From: Chryseobacterium arthrosphaerae | GTDB lineage: Bacteria > Bacteroidota > Bacteroidia > Flavobacteriales > Weeksellaceae | Length of the DNA: 64,000 bases | Reading direction: 5' to 3' | Assembly (NCBI RefSeq): GCF_001684965.1 | Contig: NZ_MAYG01000023.1 | Location: 1-64,000 of the forward strand | Shown here: positions 44,129 through 51,534 of the stretch, piece by piece | Layout of the letters: each line of letters starts with the position of its first letter | Numbering within the stretch: the stretch's first letter is position 1 | Program-made: the position numbers and the translations under genes | The notes under the pieces: model-generated | The model's input: only the letters and a program-made list of their open reading frames with translations | Told to the model about the DNA's origin: nothing | Database searches by the model: none

Positions 44129-44146
44129 TATAAAATTTCACTTCAT

Positions 44147-44977
44147 TTGAAAACTAAAAAACAAGATTATTCACATCTTTCACCCAGTCAGCCTATCGGG
44201 ATTTTCGACAGCGGGGTAGGAGGGCTTACCGTTGCCAAGGAAATCAAGAGGCTTCTTCCTAATGAAGACCTTATCTATTTCGGAGATACGAAGCACCTTC
44301 CTTATGGTGAAAAGTCGAAAGAAGCTATTATAGAATATTCTACAAAAATCACCAATTTTCTGCTGGAGCAGAACTGTAAAGCTATTGTCATTGCCTGCAA
44401 TACGGCAACAGCTAATGCATTGAATGAAGTGATGCAGTCGGTGGCCGGAAAAGTTCCTGTAATAGACGTGATCAACCCTGTTGCTGAAAAAGTATCTTAT
44501 GAAATACACAATAACGTAGGAGTTATTGCCACTAAGGCCACCGTGAATTCCGGATTATATAAGAAAAGCATCAGAAAGCATAATAAATGGATCAAAGTAG
44601 ACGAGCTCGCAACTCCACTGTTGGTGCCTGCCATTGAAGAAGGGTTTAAGAACCATCCCATCACACACGCTATTATCTACAATTATCTGAGCAATAATAA
44701 ACTGAAAAATATTGAGACCCTGATCCTGGGGTGTACCCATTATCCGCTTCTGATTGATGAGATCAAACAGTACTACGGAAACAGGGTGCGTGTCATCGAT
44801 TCTCCCAATATTGTAGCCAACCATCTGAAGATCATTCTGGATAAGTACAATCTTCTGAATGATAACAATCCTAAACCGAATTATCATTTCTATCTTTCAG
44901 ATCTTACCAAGAACTTTGAAAAGATCTCCAAGAAATTCTTCGGTAAAACAATTGATTTGGAACTGAAAGTATTATAA
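44147..44977 (+). CDS. murI: glutamate racemase
   Basis: 276 aa from a TTG start at 44147; no ATG occurs in frame before the conserved core. Provides D-glutamate for peptidoglycan. Landmarks are IGIFDSGVGGLTVAKEI, YFGDTKHLPYG, the first catalytic Cys in VIACNTATANAL and the second in LILGCTHYPLL. The start is short of upstream residues but covers the whole family domain. A terminator follows directly. Confidence 0.95.
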   Translation: MKTKKQDYSHLSPSQPIGIFDSGVGGLTVAKEIKRLLPNEDLIYFGDTKHLPYGEKSKEAIIEYSTKITNFLLEQNCKAIVIACNTATANALNEVMQSVAGKVPVIDVINPVAEKVSYEIHNNVGVIATKATVNSGLYKKSIRKHNKWIKVDELATPLLVPAIEEGFKNHPITHAIIYNYLSNNKLKNIETLILGCTHYPLLIDEIKQYYGNRVRVIDSPNIVANHLKIILDKYNLLNDNNPKPNYHFYLSDLTKNFEKISKKFFGKTIDLELKVL

Positions 44978-44980
44978 ATA

Positions 44981-45019
44981 TAAAGTCTGCTTCAACAATG
45001 AAGCAGACTTTTTTATTTT
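44981..45019 (+). terminator. terminator after murI
   Basis: Stem AAAGTCTGCTTC / GAAGCAGACTTT (12 bp) with a 6-nt loop and a T tail. Confidence 0.9.
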
Positions 45020-45119
45020 TCCCGCCAATTTCGCAGATGTTTGTGGAAAATAAGACAGCGTAAATGCAGACAAAAGATAGCCTTTCACGTTAGCTCTGTT
45101 TACTTAATTATATCAGGAG

Positions 45120-45149
45120 AAATCTGCGTTACCTGTTAAATCTGCGAGA
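45120..45149 (+). repeat. AATCTGCG-type dispersed repeat, copy 1
   Basis: AAATCTGCGTTACCTGTTAA followed by ATCTGCGAGA; two AATCTGCG words 19 nt apart. The reverse complement of 51443-51471 matches it at about three-quarters of positions. Both are in gaps between genes. Confidence 0.45.
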
Positions 45150-45225
45150 TCATCCTAAAACATAAAATTCCTGAGATCACCTGCAGCCATCGTTCAAGAT
45201 AGCATTGGTATTTGTGAAATAGAGA

Positions 45226-45825
45226 TTATGCCTCCACGATTACTTTTTCAGCTTTCAGCCTTGATTTCGGATTGAATTTTGGTTGGTTTGTATCTGTTTC
45301 ATCTTTCTGTCCGATGGCAACTGCAAATAGCGTTTCATATTTTTCATTTTTCAGCAGATCATCATACTGTTCCGGCTCGATGCCTTCCATTGGTGTAGAA
45401 TCTATTCCCATAGCTGCACACGCAGAAAGCAATACGCCTAAAGAAAGGTAAACCTGATGCCCTAACCAGGATTTTACCGACTCTTCACCTTTGATTTTTA
45501 CCCTGTTTTTGTAGTAATTCACATTTCCTTCCGGAAGGCTTTCTTCAATCTGCTGTTCAAAATCTGCTGTGTTCTTCAAAACCTGAAAAATAATCAGGTG
45601 GCTGCAGTCCAATACTTTTTCTTTGTTGATGAAAGACACTTCTGCCAGTTGTTTCTTCAGTTCAGGATCACTTACAAAGATGAAGTTCCATGGCTGGCTG
45701 TTAATGGATGAGGGGCTGAGATTCAGAATTTCTTTAAGCTCTTCAATCTGTTCATCACTGATTTTTCCTTGAGGGTTATACTTTTTTACAGTATACCTGT
45801 TTTTCATTTTGTCTAAAAAGTTCAT
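45226..45825 (-). CDS. nitroreductase family NAD(P)H-dependent oxidoreductase
   Basis: 199 aa of the FMN-dependent nitroreductase family: NRYTVKKYNPQGKI at the start, LNLSPSSINSQPWNFIFVSD for FMN binding, QVYLSLGVLLSACAAMGIDS, and FAVAIGQKDE. Closest in plan to NfsB-type dihydropteridine/nitro reductases. It is divergent from the HxlR gene; both start codons adjoin the same 18-nt leader sequence, so HxlR probably controls it in response to an electrophile. Confidence 0.92.
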   Translation of the reverse strand: MNFLDKMKNRYTVKKYNPQGKISDEQIEELKEILNLSPSSINSQPWNFIFVSDPELKKQLAEVSFINKEKVLDCSHLIIFQVLKNTADFEQQIEESLPEGNVNYYKNRVKIKGEESVKSWLGHQVYLSLGVLLSACAAMGIDSTPMEGIEPEQYDDLLKNEKYETLFAVAIGQKDETDTNQPKFNPKSRLKAEKVIVEA

Positions 45826-45827
45826 AA

Positions 45828-45845
45828 TTTTATACTATCATTTTT
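45828..45845 (-). promoter_or_regulatory. putative HxlR operator before the nitroreductase gene
   Basis: The minus strand reads AAAAATGATAGTATAAAA, identical to 45892-45909 on the + strand. It lies between the predicted transcript start and the ATG (two extra T before it). Confidence 0.7.
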
Positions 45846-45852
45846 ATAGTTA

Positions 45853-45860
45853 CAAAATTA
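45853..45860 (-). promoter_or_regulatory. -7 box of the nitroreductase gene
   Basis: TAATTTTG on the minus strand, mirrored by TAACTTTG at 45873-45880 on the other; the operator-like 18-mer follows 7 nt downstream. Confidence 0.6.
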
Positions 45861-45872
45861 ATTTAAGTTTAT

Positions 45873-45880
45873 TAACTTTG
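45873..45880 (+). promoter_or_regulatory. -7 box of the HxlR regulator gene
   Basis: TAACTTTG. The operator-like 18-mer follows 11 nt downstream and ends exactly at the hxlR start codon. Confidence 0.6.
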
Positions 45881-45891
45881 CAATAACGGTA

Positions 45892-45909
45892 AAAAATGAT
45901 AGTATAAAA
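45892..45909 (+). promoter_or_regulatory. putative HxlR operator before its own gene
   Basis: AAAAATGATAGTATAAAA, the exact inverted copy of 45828-45845. Position in both 5' leaders fits repression of both genes (and autoregulation). Confidence 0.7.
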
Positions 45910-46257
45910 ATGTATACAATTGATAATAAAAAATACCCTTGCTGTACCAGTGTAACCATGCGTTTTATAGGAGGGAAATGGAAAGCAGTCATTTTATATC
46001 ACCTGATAGACGGTGCGAAAAGATATAATGAACTGAGGAAATTGATTCCTACGATTACAGAAAGAACCCTGAGCCTTCAGCTTAAGCAGTTGGAGGAAGA
46101 TCATATTATCGACAGGAAGGTATTTACAGAAAAGCCTCCTTTAATGGTTGAATATACCTTAACGGATTTTGGAAAAACCCTGCTTCCGGTGTTGGAAGCC
46201 ATTACAGACTGGGGTAAAAGTGCTCCCGAGAAATCAAAAAAAATAATCAGGAATTAA
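45910..46257 (+). CDS. HxlR family winged-helix transcriptional regulator
   Basis: 115 aa. The N-terminal CCTSVTMRFIGGKWKAVIL is the family's cysteine-plus-GGKW motif (the Cys senses aldehydes or oxidants in HypR/YodB-type members). The helix-turn-helix is RYNELRKLIPTITERTLSLQ; then the wing segment IDRKVFTEKPPLMVEYTL and a C-terminal dimer helix. It is likely a repressor of the divergent nitroreductase. Its 3' end overlaps the convergent rsmD gene by 4 nt. Confidence 0.93.
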   Translation: MYTIDNKKYPCCTSVTMRFIGGKWKAVILYHLIDGAKRYNELRKLIPTITERTLSLQLKQLEEDHIIDRKVFTEKPPLMVEYTLTDFGKTLLPVLEAITDWGKSAPEKSKKIIRN

Positions 46258-46826
46258 AGTTCCTGATTATCTTCTTTATTCGGTTCAAAAAAACTGAAAC
46301 TCACGTTTCCGTATTTTCTGGTATCGGTCAGATTGGGGTGTTCAAGCTTCATGCGGCTCTGATGTTCCACAATAAGAACTCCGTTCTCTTTTAAATATTT
46401 ATTGTTTAAAACCAGCGAGATCAGCTCATAGTACTTTTTCTCTTCCATTTCAAAAGGAGCATCTGAGAAAACAATCTCGAAGGATTTTTTGTTTCTGAAT
46501 TTTTTCAGCCAGTCAAATACATCACCTCGCTGTACATTGATCTGAAGTGCCATGTCAAGTTCTGAAGCGGTAGAATTGATAAATGCTGTATGCTTTGGAT
46601 TCATTTCTACAGACATGATATCCTGACATCCTCTGGAAGCAAATTCCAGGGAAATAGACCCGATTCCTGCGAAAAGATCAAGCACGGAAATCGACTGCAT
46701 ATCATATTTATTTTCCAGAATACTGAATAATGCTTCTTTAGCAAAATCAGTGGTTGGCCGCACTTCAAAGTTTTTAGGTGCAGCAATTTTTTTGGCTTTC
46801 CATTTTCCGGATATTATTCTGAACAT
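46254..46826 (-). CDS. rsmD: 16S rRNA guanine-N2 methyltransferase RsmD-like
   Basis: 190 aa. In E. coli RsmD methylates G966 of 16S rRNA. The start MFRIISGKWKAKKIAAPKNF and RPTTDFAKEALFSIL are typical; motif I is VLDLFAGIGSISLEFASRG. The usual catalytic tetrad DPPF/Y reads DAPF here (VFSDAPFEMEEKKYYEL). Otherwise the family length is normal. It follows the DUF3822 gene (84 nt) in a minus-strand run that, in many Bacteroidota, also includes coaD. Confidence 0.93.
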   Translation of the reverse strand: MFRIISGKWKAKKIAAPKNFEVRPTTDFAKEALFSILENKYDMQSISVLDLFAGIGSISLEFASRGCQDIMSVEMNPKHTAFINSTASELDMALQINVQRGDVFDWLKKFRNKKSFEIVFSDAPFEMEEKKYYELISLVLNNKYLKENGVLIVEHQSRMKLEHPNLTDTRKYGNVSFSFFEPNKEDNQEL

Positions 46827-46903
46827 ATTTTTCGTAGGGTTTAGGTAATAGATTTCAGGTGACAGTGTAGGGGATCCGATCCCAAATAGCTGCGGTCTGC
46901 AAT

Positions 46904-47620
46904 CTAATTAAGTATAAAATTCTTGTTGGGAATATTGTCAAAAACAATTTTCAGGTTTTTAACGAATTTCTGAAGTTCGGATATGAAGGTTTCGTTTTCC
47001 GTTGTTTCACCATAAGCATAAAAGCTGGTTTCATTGATTCCAAAACCTATCTTGCTCAATGTAAACATGATAAAGTAAAGAAAATCCACCTCCGAATTGA
47101 CATCCAGATTGTTGTAAAGAATAATCTTTTTGTTATCAATGGCGAAAAACTCACATTGATTGTGATAAAGGTTGATGTGAATTTCCTTATTATTCTTATT
47201 ACTAATGGAGCTCAGGAACTTTTCACCGGAAAAATTGAAATGAACCGGCAGGGCCAATTCTTTTATTTTTCTGTAATAATCTTTCGGGAAAGTATAATAA
47301 AACTGAATTCCGAATTTTTTATTGATAGACAGCATCAGCTCTTCTTTATCACGGTCTGCCGGAGCATTGAAGGCGATAAGGTCAAAGCCTGTATCATGCT
47401 GGGAAAAACCTTCCGGCATCAGTGTAAAATGATTCAGTGCCGAAATCACCTGAATTTCATCAAATCGCTGCCTGATAAGAACTTCATCAAGTTTTGCATC
47501 AATAAGATCAGCGGGAGTTTCTTCGGTAACGAAATAAGACTTTTCTTCCAGAATGCTCTTGTTTTTCACAATCTGATAGATCAGTCCGTCTTTGGTAAAA
47601 AGTAAATTAAGTACGTTCAT
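46904..47620 (-). CDS. DUF3822 family protein
   Basis: 238 aa, an actin-like or ASKHA-type fold suspected for DUF3822: NLLFTKDGLIYQIVKNKSI at the start, then EIQVISALNHFTLMPEGFS, FIMFTLSKIGFGINETSFY. The family is almost confined to Bacteroidota and usually stands next to rsmD or coaD, as here. No activity is known. The upstream Smr-domain gene lies 18 nt away on the same strand, which suggests one transcript. Confidence 0.88.
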   Translation of the reverse strand: MNVLNLLFTKDGLIYQIVKNKSILEEKSYFVTEETPADLIDAKLDEVLIRQRFDEIQVISALNHFTLMPEGFSQHDTGFDLIAFNAPADRDKEELMLSINKKFGIQFYYTFPKDYYRKIKELALPVHFNFSGEKFLSSISNKNNKEIHINLYHNQCEFFAIDNKKIILYNNLDVNSEVDFLYFIMFTLSKIGFGINETSFYAYGETTENETFISELQKFVKNLKIVFDNIPNKNFILN

Positions 47621-47638
47621 ATTTCAATTCCTGCAAAT

Positions 47639-48133
47639 TTAGTGAAATTCTACCATTACCGCACCTGATTGATGGTGAAGTATTTCCTTATTATAAAAAT
47701 CAATATTAACCTGGCTTTCCAGCACATCCCGCACCATTCTCTGCAAAGTTCCGTCACCAATACCGTGAACAATCTCCAATCTCTTCAGGTGATTCTTTCT
47801 GCAGAACTCAATCACTTCAATCAGTTTTTCTTTCTGAATAAACAATCTTTCGAAGCTGTCATAGTCATCAGGATTCTTTACCAAATTATGAAAATGCAGG
47901 TCTAAAACCAAATGATTTTTCTGATGTTTCTTAGAAATAATTTTTTTAGGCTCTGCTTTTTTTACGATCCTGATATTTTCATACAGATCAGCATCTTTCG
48001 GAACCAGTTTTTCTTTCGGATATTGATGGGTAAAGCCGTACTCATCTTTAAAAACCACAATATTTCCCTTCACGGAAGTGACTACTCCGCTTAAATCTTC
48101 ATCTACTGCCGAAACCTTATCGCCGATCTTCAT
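47639..48133 (-). CDS. Smr domain-containing protein (DUF2027-like N-terminus)
   Basis: 164 aa from the ATG at 48133; a frame open to 48172 would start with residues that do not fit the family. The N-terminus MKIGDKVSAVDEDLSGVV is a small SH3-like barrel, as in DUF2027 of MutS2-type proteins, followed by the Smr nuclease domain: LDLHFHNLV (DLH motif) and HGIGDGTLQRMVRDVL (HGxGxG). Smr domains nick DNA or cut RNA. It is the first of a Smr-DUF3822-rsmD run. Confidence 0.9.
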   Translation of the reverse strand: MKIGDKVSAVDEDLSGVVTSVKGNIVVFKDEYGFTHQYPKEKLVPKDADLYENIRIVKKAEPKKIISKKHQKNHLVLDLHFHNLVKNPDDYDSFERLFIQKEKLIEVIEFCRKNHLKRLEIVHGIGDGTLQRMVRDVLESQVNIDFYNKEILHHQSGAVMVEFH

Positions 48134-48228
48134 AATTTTTTTAAGACTTATCTGAATCCAATATCTGTACAAAGGTAGAAAGTAAAATGTATGAAGACAA
48201 GCCTCAAACTCTCAGACCCTCTCTCTCG

Positions 48229-48726
48229 TTATACTCTTGGCCCCAGTTCAATAACTTCCAGATCTTTGACCTCTTCGCCATCCACCACAAACCGCATCAT
48301 CGTTCTCACTTTGTGCCAGCCCTGTTTTCCACAGGCACCGGGATTCAGGTGAAGCAGATTATTTTTCTCATCATACATGGCTTTCAAAATGTGTGAATGC
48401 CCTGAAATAAATAATCTGGGAGCTTTCTCAGCAATCTCTTTTTTTGTCAATGGACTATATTTCCCGGGATATCCACCGATATGGATCATTAAAACCTCCA
48501 GCTTTTCACAGAAGAAACGGTTGACTTCCGGAAATTCAGCCTGAATTTTAGCATTGTCGATATTTCCGTAAACGCCTTTTAAAGGTTTTATTTTTTCCAG
48601 CTGTTCAATGACATCCAGACTCCCGAAATCTCCGCAGTGCCACACTTCATCAGCCTGAGAAGCATATTCAAGAATGCGGTCATCTATATAGGAATGGGAA
48701 TCGGAAAGGAGAAGGATCTTTGTCAT
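48229..48726 (-). CDS. metallophosphoesterase, YfcE-like
   Basis: 165 aa with the calcineurin-like core in compact form: LLSDSHSYID, VWHCGDFGS, GVYGNIDNA, ISGHSHI and LLHLNPGACG. Size and motif spacing match YfcE/MJ0936 phosphodiesterases acting on small substrates in the cytoplasm. Its ATG overlaps the stop of the 149-aa gene upstream by one base (TAATG), so translation is coupled. Confidence 0.92.
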   Translation of the reverse strand: MTKILLLSDSHSYIDDRILEYASQADEVWHCGDFGSLDVIEQLEKIKPLKGVYGNIDNAKIQAEFPEVNRFFCEKLEVLMIHIGGYPGKYSPLTKKEIAEKAPRLFISGHSHILKAMYDEKNNLLHLNPGACGKQGWHKVRTMMRFVVDGEEVKDLEVIELGPRV

Positions 48727-49175
48727 TATCTAAGCGTTCTTTCAGTAATATTTTCGTCGTATTTATCTTTAAAAACAGCGACACGCTCAGAGTTCAGTTC
48801 TCCGTCATGATTGATCACTCTTTCTTTCAGCAGCCATCTTACCAGTTTCTCCATTCCTTTTTTAGAATTCATAAAATTGGCAATTTTGGCCATATCCGTA
48901 GACTCTACTTTTGTTTTTTCGGTCAGGAAATTGAGGATGAAATAATCATCACTTACATATCTTGGGGTTTCGTTATCCATATACCGGTAAAGAAGAACCT
49001 CCTCATCATCCTTCATAGAAAAAAATGAATATTGGGCTGCATTGATCTTTTCTGCTTTCAGGATCTGTTTCCCATCCAGTAAAACTTTATCATCCTTGAT
49101 GGTTACTTCCTGAGAAAAATATAAATTACAGCTTATCATCAGTAAGAACAGGGCTAATAATCTGTTGAATCTCAT
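48726..49175 (-). CDS. secreted protein of unknown function
   Basis: 149 aa with a signal peptide of about 22 residues (LLALFLLMISCNLYFSQ; the Cys here may make it a lipoprotein). The mature chain has KVLLDGKQILKAEKINAAQY and later KMEKLVRWLLKERVINHDG, mixed helix and strand. No family is recognised. It shares a TAATG junction with the phosphoesterase gene, which may hint at a shared pathway. Confidence 0.65.
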   Translation of the reverse strand: MRFNRLLALFLLMISCNLYFSQEVTIKDDKVLLDGKQILKAEKINAAQYSFFSMKDDEEVLLYRYMDNETPRYVSDDYFILNFLTEKTKVESTDMAKIANFMNSKKGMEKLVRWLLKERVINHDGELNSERVAVFKDKYDENITERTLR

Positions 49176-49226
49176 TGTTTATTTTTTAGACTGCAAATAT
49201 AAAGAAGCTTTAATTAATGGTGCTTT

Positions 49227-49691
49227 TTAGTAAGAAATATCTTTTGTCCTGCGTATAGAATCCAGTTTTTTTTCGATCTCTGCGCTGAAGACTTTTTTCA
49301 GCTTCAGTTCATTCTCCGTCAGTTTGGAAATGACAAATGTACCGTTCATATTGGCATTGGAAGGAAAAAGAAGGTTAACAGCCGTATCAGAAGCTTTTTT
49401 CCATGCTCCGATATACAGGTCAAACCTTAAATTTTTAGAAGGAGTATTTTCCTGCATATTAAACCTGAAAGGAGAACTTTCAAGATTTCCTGTAATTTTT
49501 CCGTTTTTCTGAAACCTGAGCCCATGTCTTTTTTTTTCAAAAGCCTTTTGCTTTTCGTAGGTATAAATATAAGTGTCCATACTTTTCAGATTCCATGTCT
49601 GAAGAAGTAAAGGATCAGAAGTTCTGTCCTGACTTTTCATGAAACCGACGGCAGAAAAAGATATTAAAAAGATGCAGACAGATTTTTTCAT
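49227..49691 (-). CDS. secreted protein of unknown function
   Basis: 154 aa from the ATG at 49691, which opens a signal peptide (MKKSVCIFLISFSAVGFMKS); an ATG at 49835 would run through the divergent promoter and the serine hydrolase gene. The mature chain is a compact beta-rich lipocalin-like domain (NLKSMDTYIYTYEKQKAFEK, FQKNGKITGNLESSPFRF, FDLYIGAWKK, GTFVISKLTENELKL). It is divergent from the serine hydrolase with a -7 box at 49737-49744. Confidence 0.7.
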   Translation of the reverse strand: MKKSVCIFLISFSAVGFMKSQDRTSDPLLLQTWNLKSMDTYIYTYEKQKAFEKKRHGLRFQKNGKITGNLESSPFRFNMQENTPSKNLRFDLYIGAWKKASDTAVNLLFPSNANMNGTFVISKLTENELKLKKVFSAEIEKKLDSIRRTKDISY

Positions 49692-49736
49692 AGGATGATG
49701 GCTGATTAATGAAAAATAACAAAATTTTTTACGCTG

Positions 49737-49744
49737 CAAAGTTA
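49737..49744 (-). promoter_or_regulatory. -7 box of the 154-aa secreted protein gene
   Basis: TAACTTTG on the minus strand, about 45 nt before the ATG at 49691. It lies only 14 nt from the -7 box of the opposite gene. Confidence 0.55.
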
Positions 49745-49757
49745 GCATCATATTTAT

Positions 49758-49765
49758 TAAATTTG
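49758..49765 (+). promoter_or_regulatory. -7 box of the serine hydrolase gene
   Basis: TAAATTTG, 17 nt before the start codon at 49783. Confidence 0.5.
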
Positions 49766-49782
49766 GGAAAATTAAAAAAACA

Positions 49783-51327
49783 ATGAAACAGAAATTTTCT
49801 TTTTTCATTTTTCTTTTGACCGTTGGATTGGCCAATGCGCAGGTTGAAGAAAAAAAGCTGGATGAACTGATCCAAAATACCTTAAAAACCTTTGACGTGC
49901 CGGGAATGTCGGTGGGAATTGTAAAAGATGGAAAAGTAACCTATTCCAAAGGGTTTGGTGTACGTTCTCTTACTTCCAGACAGCCTATGGATGACAATAC
50001 ACTGGTAGGTATTGCCTCCAACTCCAAAGGATTTACCTGTGTAGCACTAGCGATCCTGGCCGATGAAGGAAAATTGAACTGGGATGATAAAGTTTCAAAA
50101 TATATTCCTGAATTTCAGATGTACGATCCGTACGTTTCCCAAAATGTAACCGTAAAAGACCTGATTACCCACAGAGCCGGATTGGGATTGGGACAGGGAG
50201 ATCTGATGTTTTTCCCGGAAGGAGGAAGCCTGACCGTCAATGATATTGTTCACAATGTAAGATACCTGAAACCGGAAAATCCTTTCAGAACAAAACTGGA
50301 TTATAACAATATTATGTTCATTGTAGCCGGTGAAGTGATCCACAGGGTCTCCGGATTAAGCTGGGCGGAATTTATTGAGCAGAGAATCATGAAACCGGTA
50401 GGAATGACATCCAGTTTCGGAAGCTATACCAGAGCGAAAGCAGCTGCTAATAAAATTGATGCGCACGCTCCTGTAGACGGAAAAGCTGTTGCTGTTCCTC
50501 ATGACTGGAATGAAACAGCCAATGCCGCAGGAGGGATCATGAGTAATATTAAAGATATGACGACCTGGGCAGAGTGCCTTTTGAATAATTTCACCACTAA
50601 AGACGGTAAAAAATTAGTTTCCGATAAAAATGTTCAGCAGTTATGGAGCCTTCAGATTCCTGACAGGGTAGCAGCAAAGAATCCTTATGATACAAGCTTT
50701 TACGGATATGGTCTAGGCTGGTTCCTGAGTGATGTGAAAGGCCACAAGCAGGTACAGCATACGGGAGGACTGATCGGTACGGTAACCCAGTTTACCCTGA
50801 TTCCTGACCTGAAACTGGGAATTGTAGTATTAACGAATCAGCAATCCGGGGCAGCTTTCAATACGATTACCAATACGGTAAAGGACTCTTACCTTGGCGT
50901 GGCAGACAGAAACTGGCTGAAGACATACGGAGACAGAATGTCTAAAATGGAGGCAGAGTTTAATAAGCAAAAGAAAGATGCCTATGCCAAATCAGAAGCA
51001 TTCAAAAAAGAAAAAGCACTTCAGCCAAAAGCAGAGCAGTTTACCGGAACGTATAACGATGCCTGGTTTGGAGATGTAGAAATTGCGCAGCAGGGGAATA
51101 CCTATAGAATTTCATGTAAAAATTCACCGAGATTAAAGGGAGAGCTGCTTCCTTATTCTAATAATTCCTTCATTATCAAATGGGATGACAGGAGCTATGA
51201 TGCAGATGCCTATATCATCTTTGATTATGTCGAAACAGGTAAAGCACAGTCGGCAAGGCTGAAAGCAATTTCTGATGTAACGGATTTCAGTTTTGATTTT
51301 GATGATCTGGATCTGAAGAAGAAATAA
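49783..51327 (+). CDS. serine hydrolase, class C beta-lactamase-like, with C-terminal DUF3471
   Basis: 514 aa with a signal peptide to about residue 20. The beta-lactamase/D-Ala-D-Ala carboxypeptidase fold carries S79-N-S-K82 (SxxK), Y174-N-N176 and H326-T-G328 (the KTG equivalent). A DUF3471 lipocalin-like module completes the last 100 residues (FTGTYNDAWFGDVEIAQQ). Such enzymes act as esterases, peptidases or lactamases in the periplasm; substrate unknown. A hairpin follows. Confidence 0.92.
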   Translation: MKQKFSFFIFLLTVGLANAQVEEKKLDELIQNTLKTFDVPGMSVGIVKDGKVTYSKGFGVRSLTSRQPMDDNTLVGIASNSKGFTCVALAILADEGKLNWDDKVSKYIPEFQMYDPYVSQNVTVKDLITHRAGLGLGQGDLMFFPEGGSLTVNDIVHNVRYLKPENPFRTKLDYNNIMFIVAGEVIHRVSGLSWAEFIEQRIMKPVGMTSSFGSYTRAKAAANKIDAHAPVDGKAVAVPHDWNETANAAGGIMSNIKDMTTWAECLLNNFTTKDGKKLVSDKNVQQLWSLQIPDRVAAKNPYDTSFYGYGLGWFLSDVKGHKQVQHTGGLIGTVTQFTLIPDLKLGIVVLTNQQSGAAFNTITNTVKDSYLGVADRNWLKTYGDRMSKMEAEFNKQKKDAYAKSEAFKKEKALQPKAEQFTGTYNDAWFGDVEIAQQGNTYRISCKNSPRLKGELLPYSNNSFIIKWDDRSYDADAYIIFDYVETGKAQSARLKAISDVTDFSFDFDDLDLKKK

Positions 51328-51355
51328 TACAGGATTGATAGAAAATATTGACAGG

Positions 51356-51386
51356 AGAACGGGCTTTGGTCCGTTCTTTATTTTTA
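51356..51386 (+). terminator. terminator after the serine hydrolase gene, made from a dispersed repeat
   Basis: Stem AGAACGG / CCGTTCT around GCTTTGGT, followed by TTATTTTT. It is a variant of the ACGGGCTTTAGCCCGT palindrome seen at 196-211. Confidence 0.8.
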
Positions 51387-51442
51387 AATGGATATTCAAT
51401 AAATACAAATGGCTCACATTAGTTTTCCATAATGGTGGTTCG

Positions 51443-51471
51443 TTCGCAGATTGGGCTGATGACGCAGATTT
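51443..51471 (-). repeat. AATCTGCG-type dispersed repeat, copy 2
   Basis: The minus strand reads AAATCTGCGTCATCAGCCCA followed by ATCTGCGAA, matching copy 1 at 45120-45149. Confidence 0.45.
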
Positions 51472-51516
51472 TTAGAATGATAAGACTAATGCTGTAAATC
51501 AACGAATTCCATAGAA

Positions 51517-51530
51517 ACGGGCTTTAGTCC
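51517..51530 (+). repeat. partial palindrome ACGGGCTTTAGTCC
   Basis: A fourth variant of the ACGGGCTTTAGCCCGT palindrome, next to the stop of the archaemetzincin gene. Confidence 0.4.
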
Positions 51531-51534
51531 TGGT

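Noticed and set aside
44981-45225. tRNA-like fold after murI
   Set aside because: Only a terminator and scattered repeat words were found; no cloverleaf or anticodon arm.
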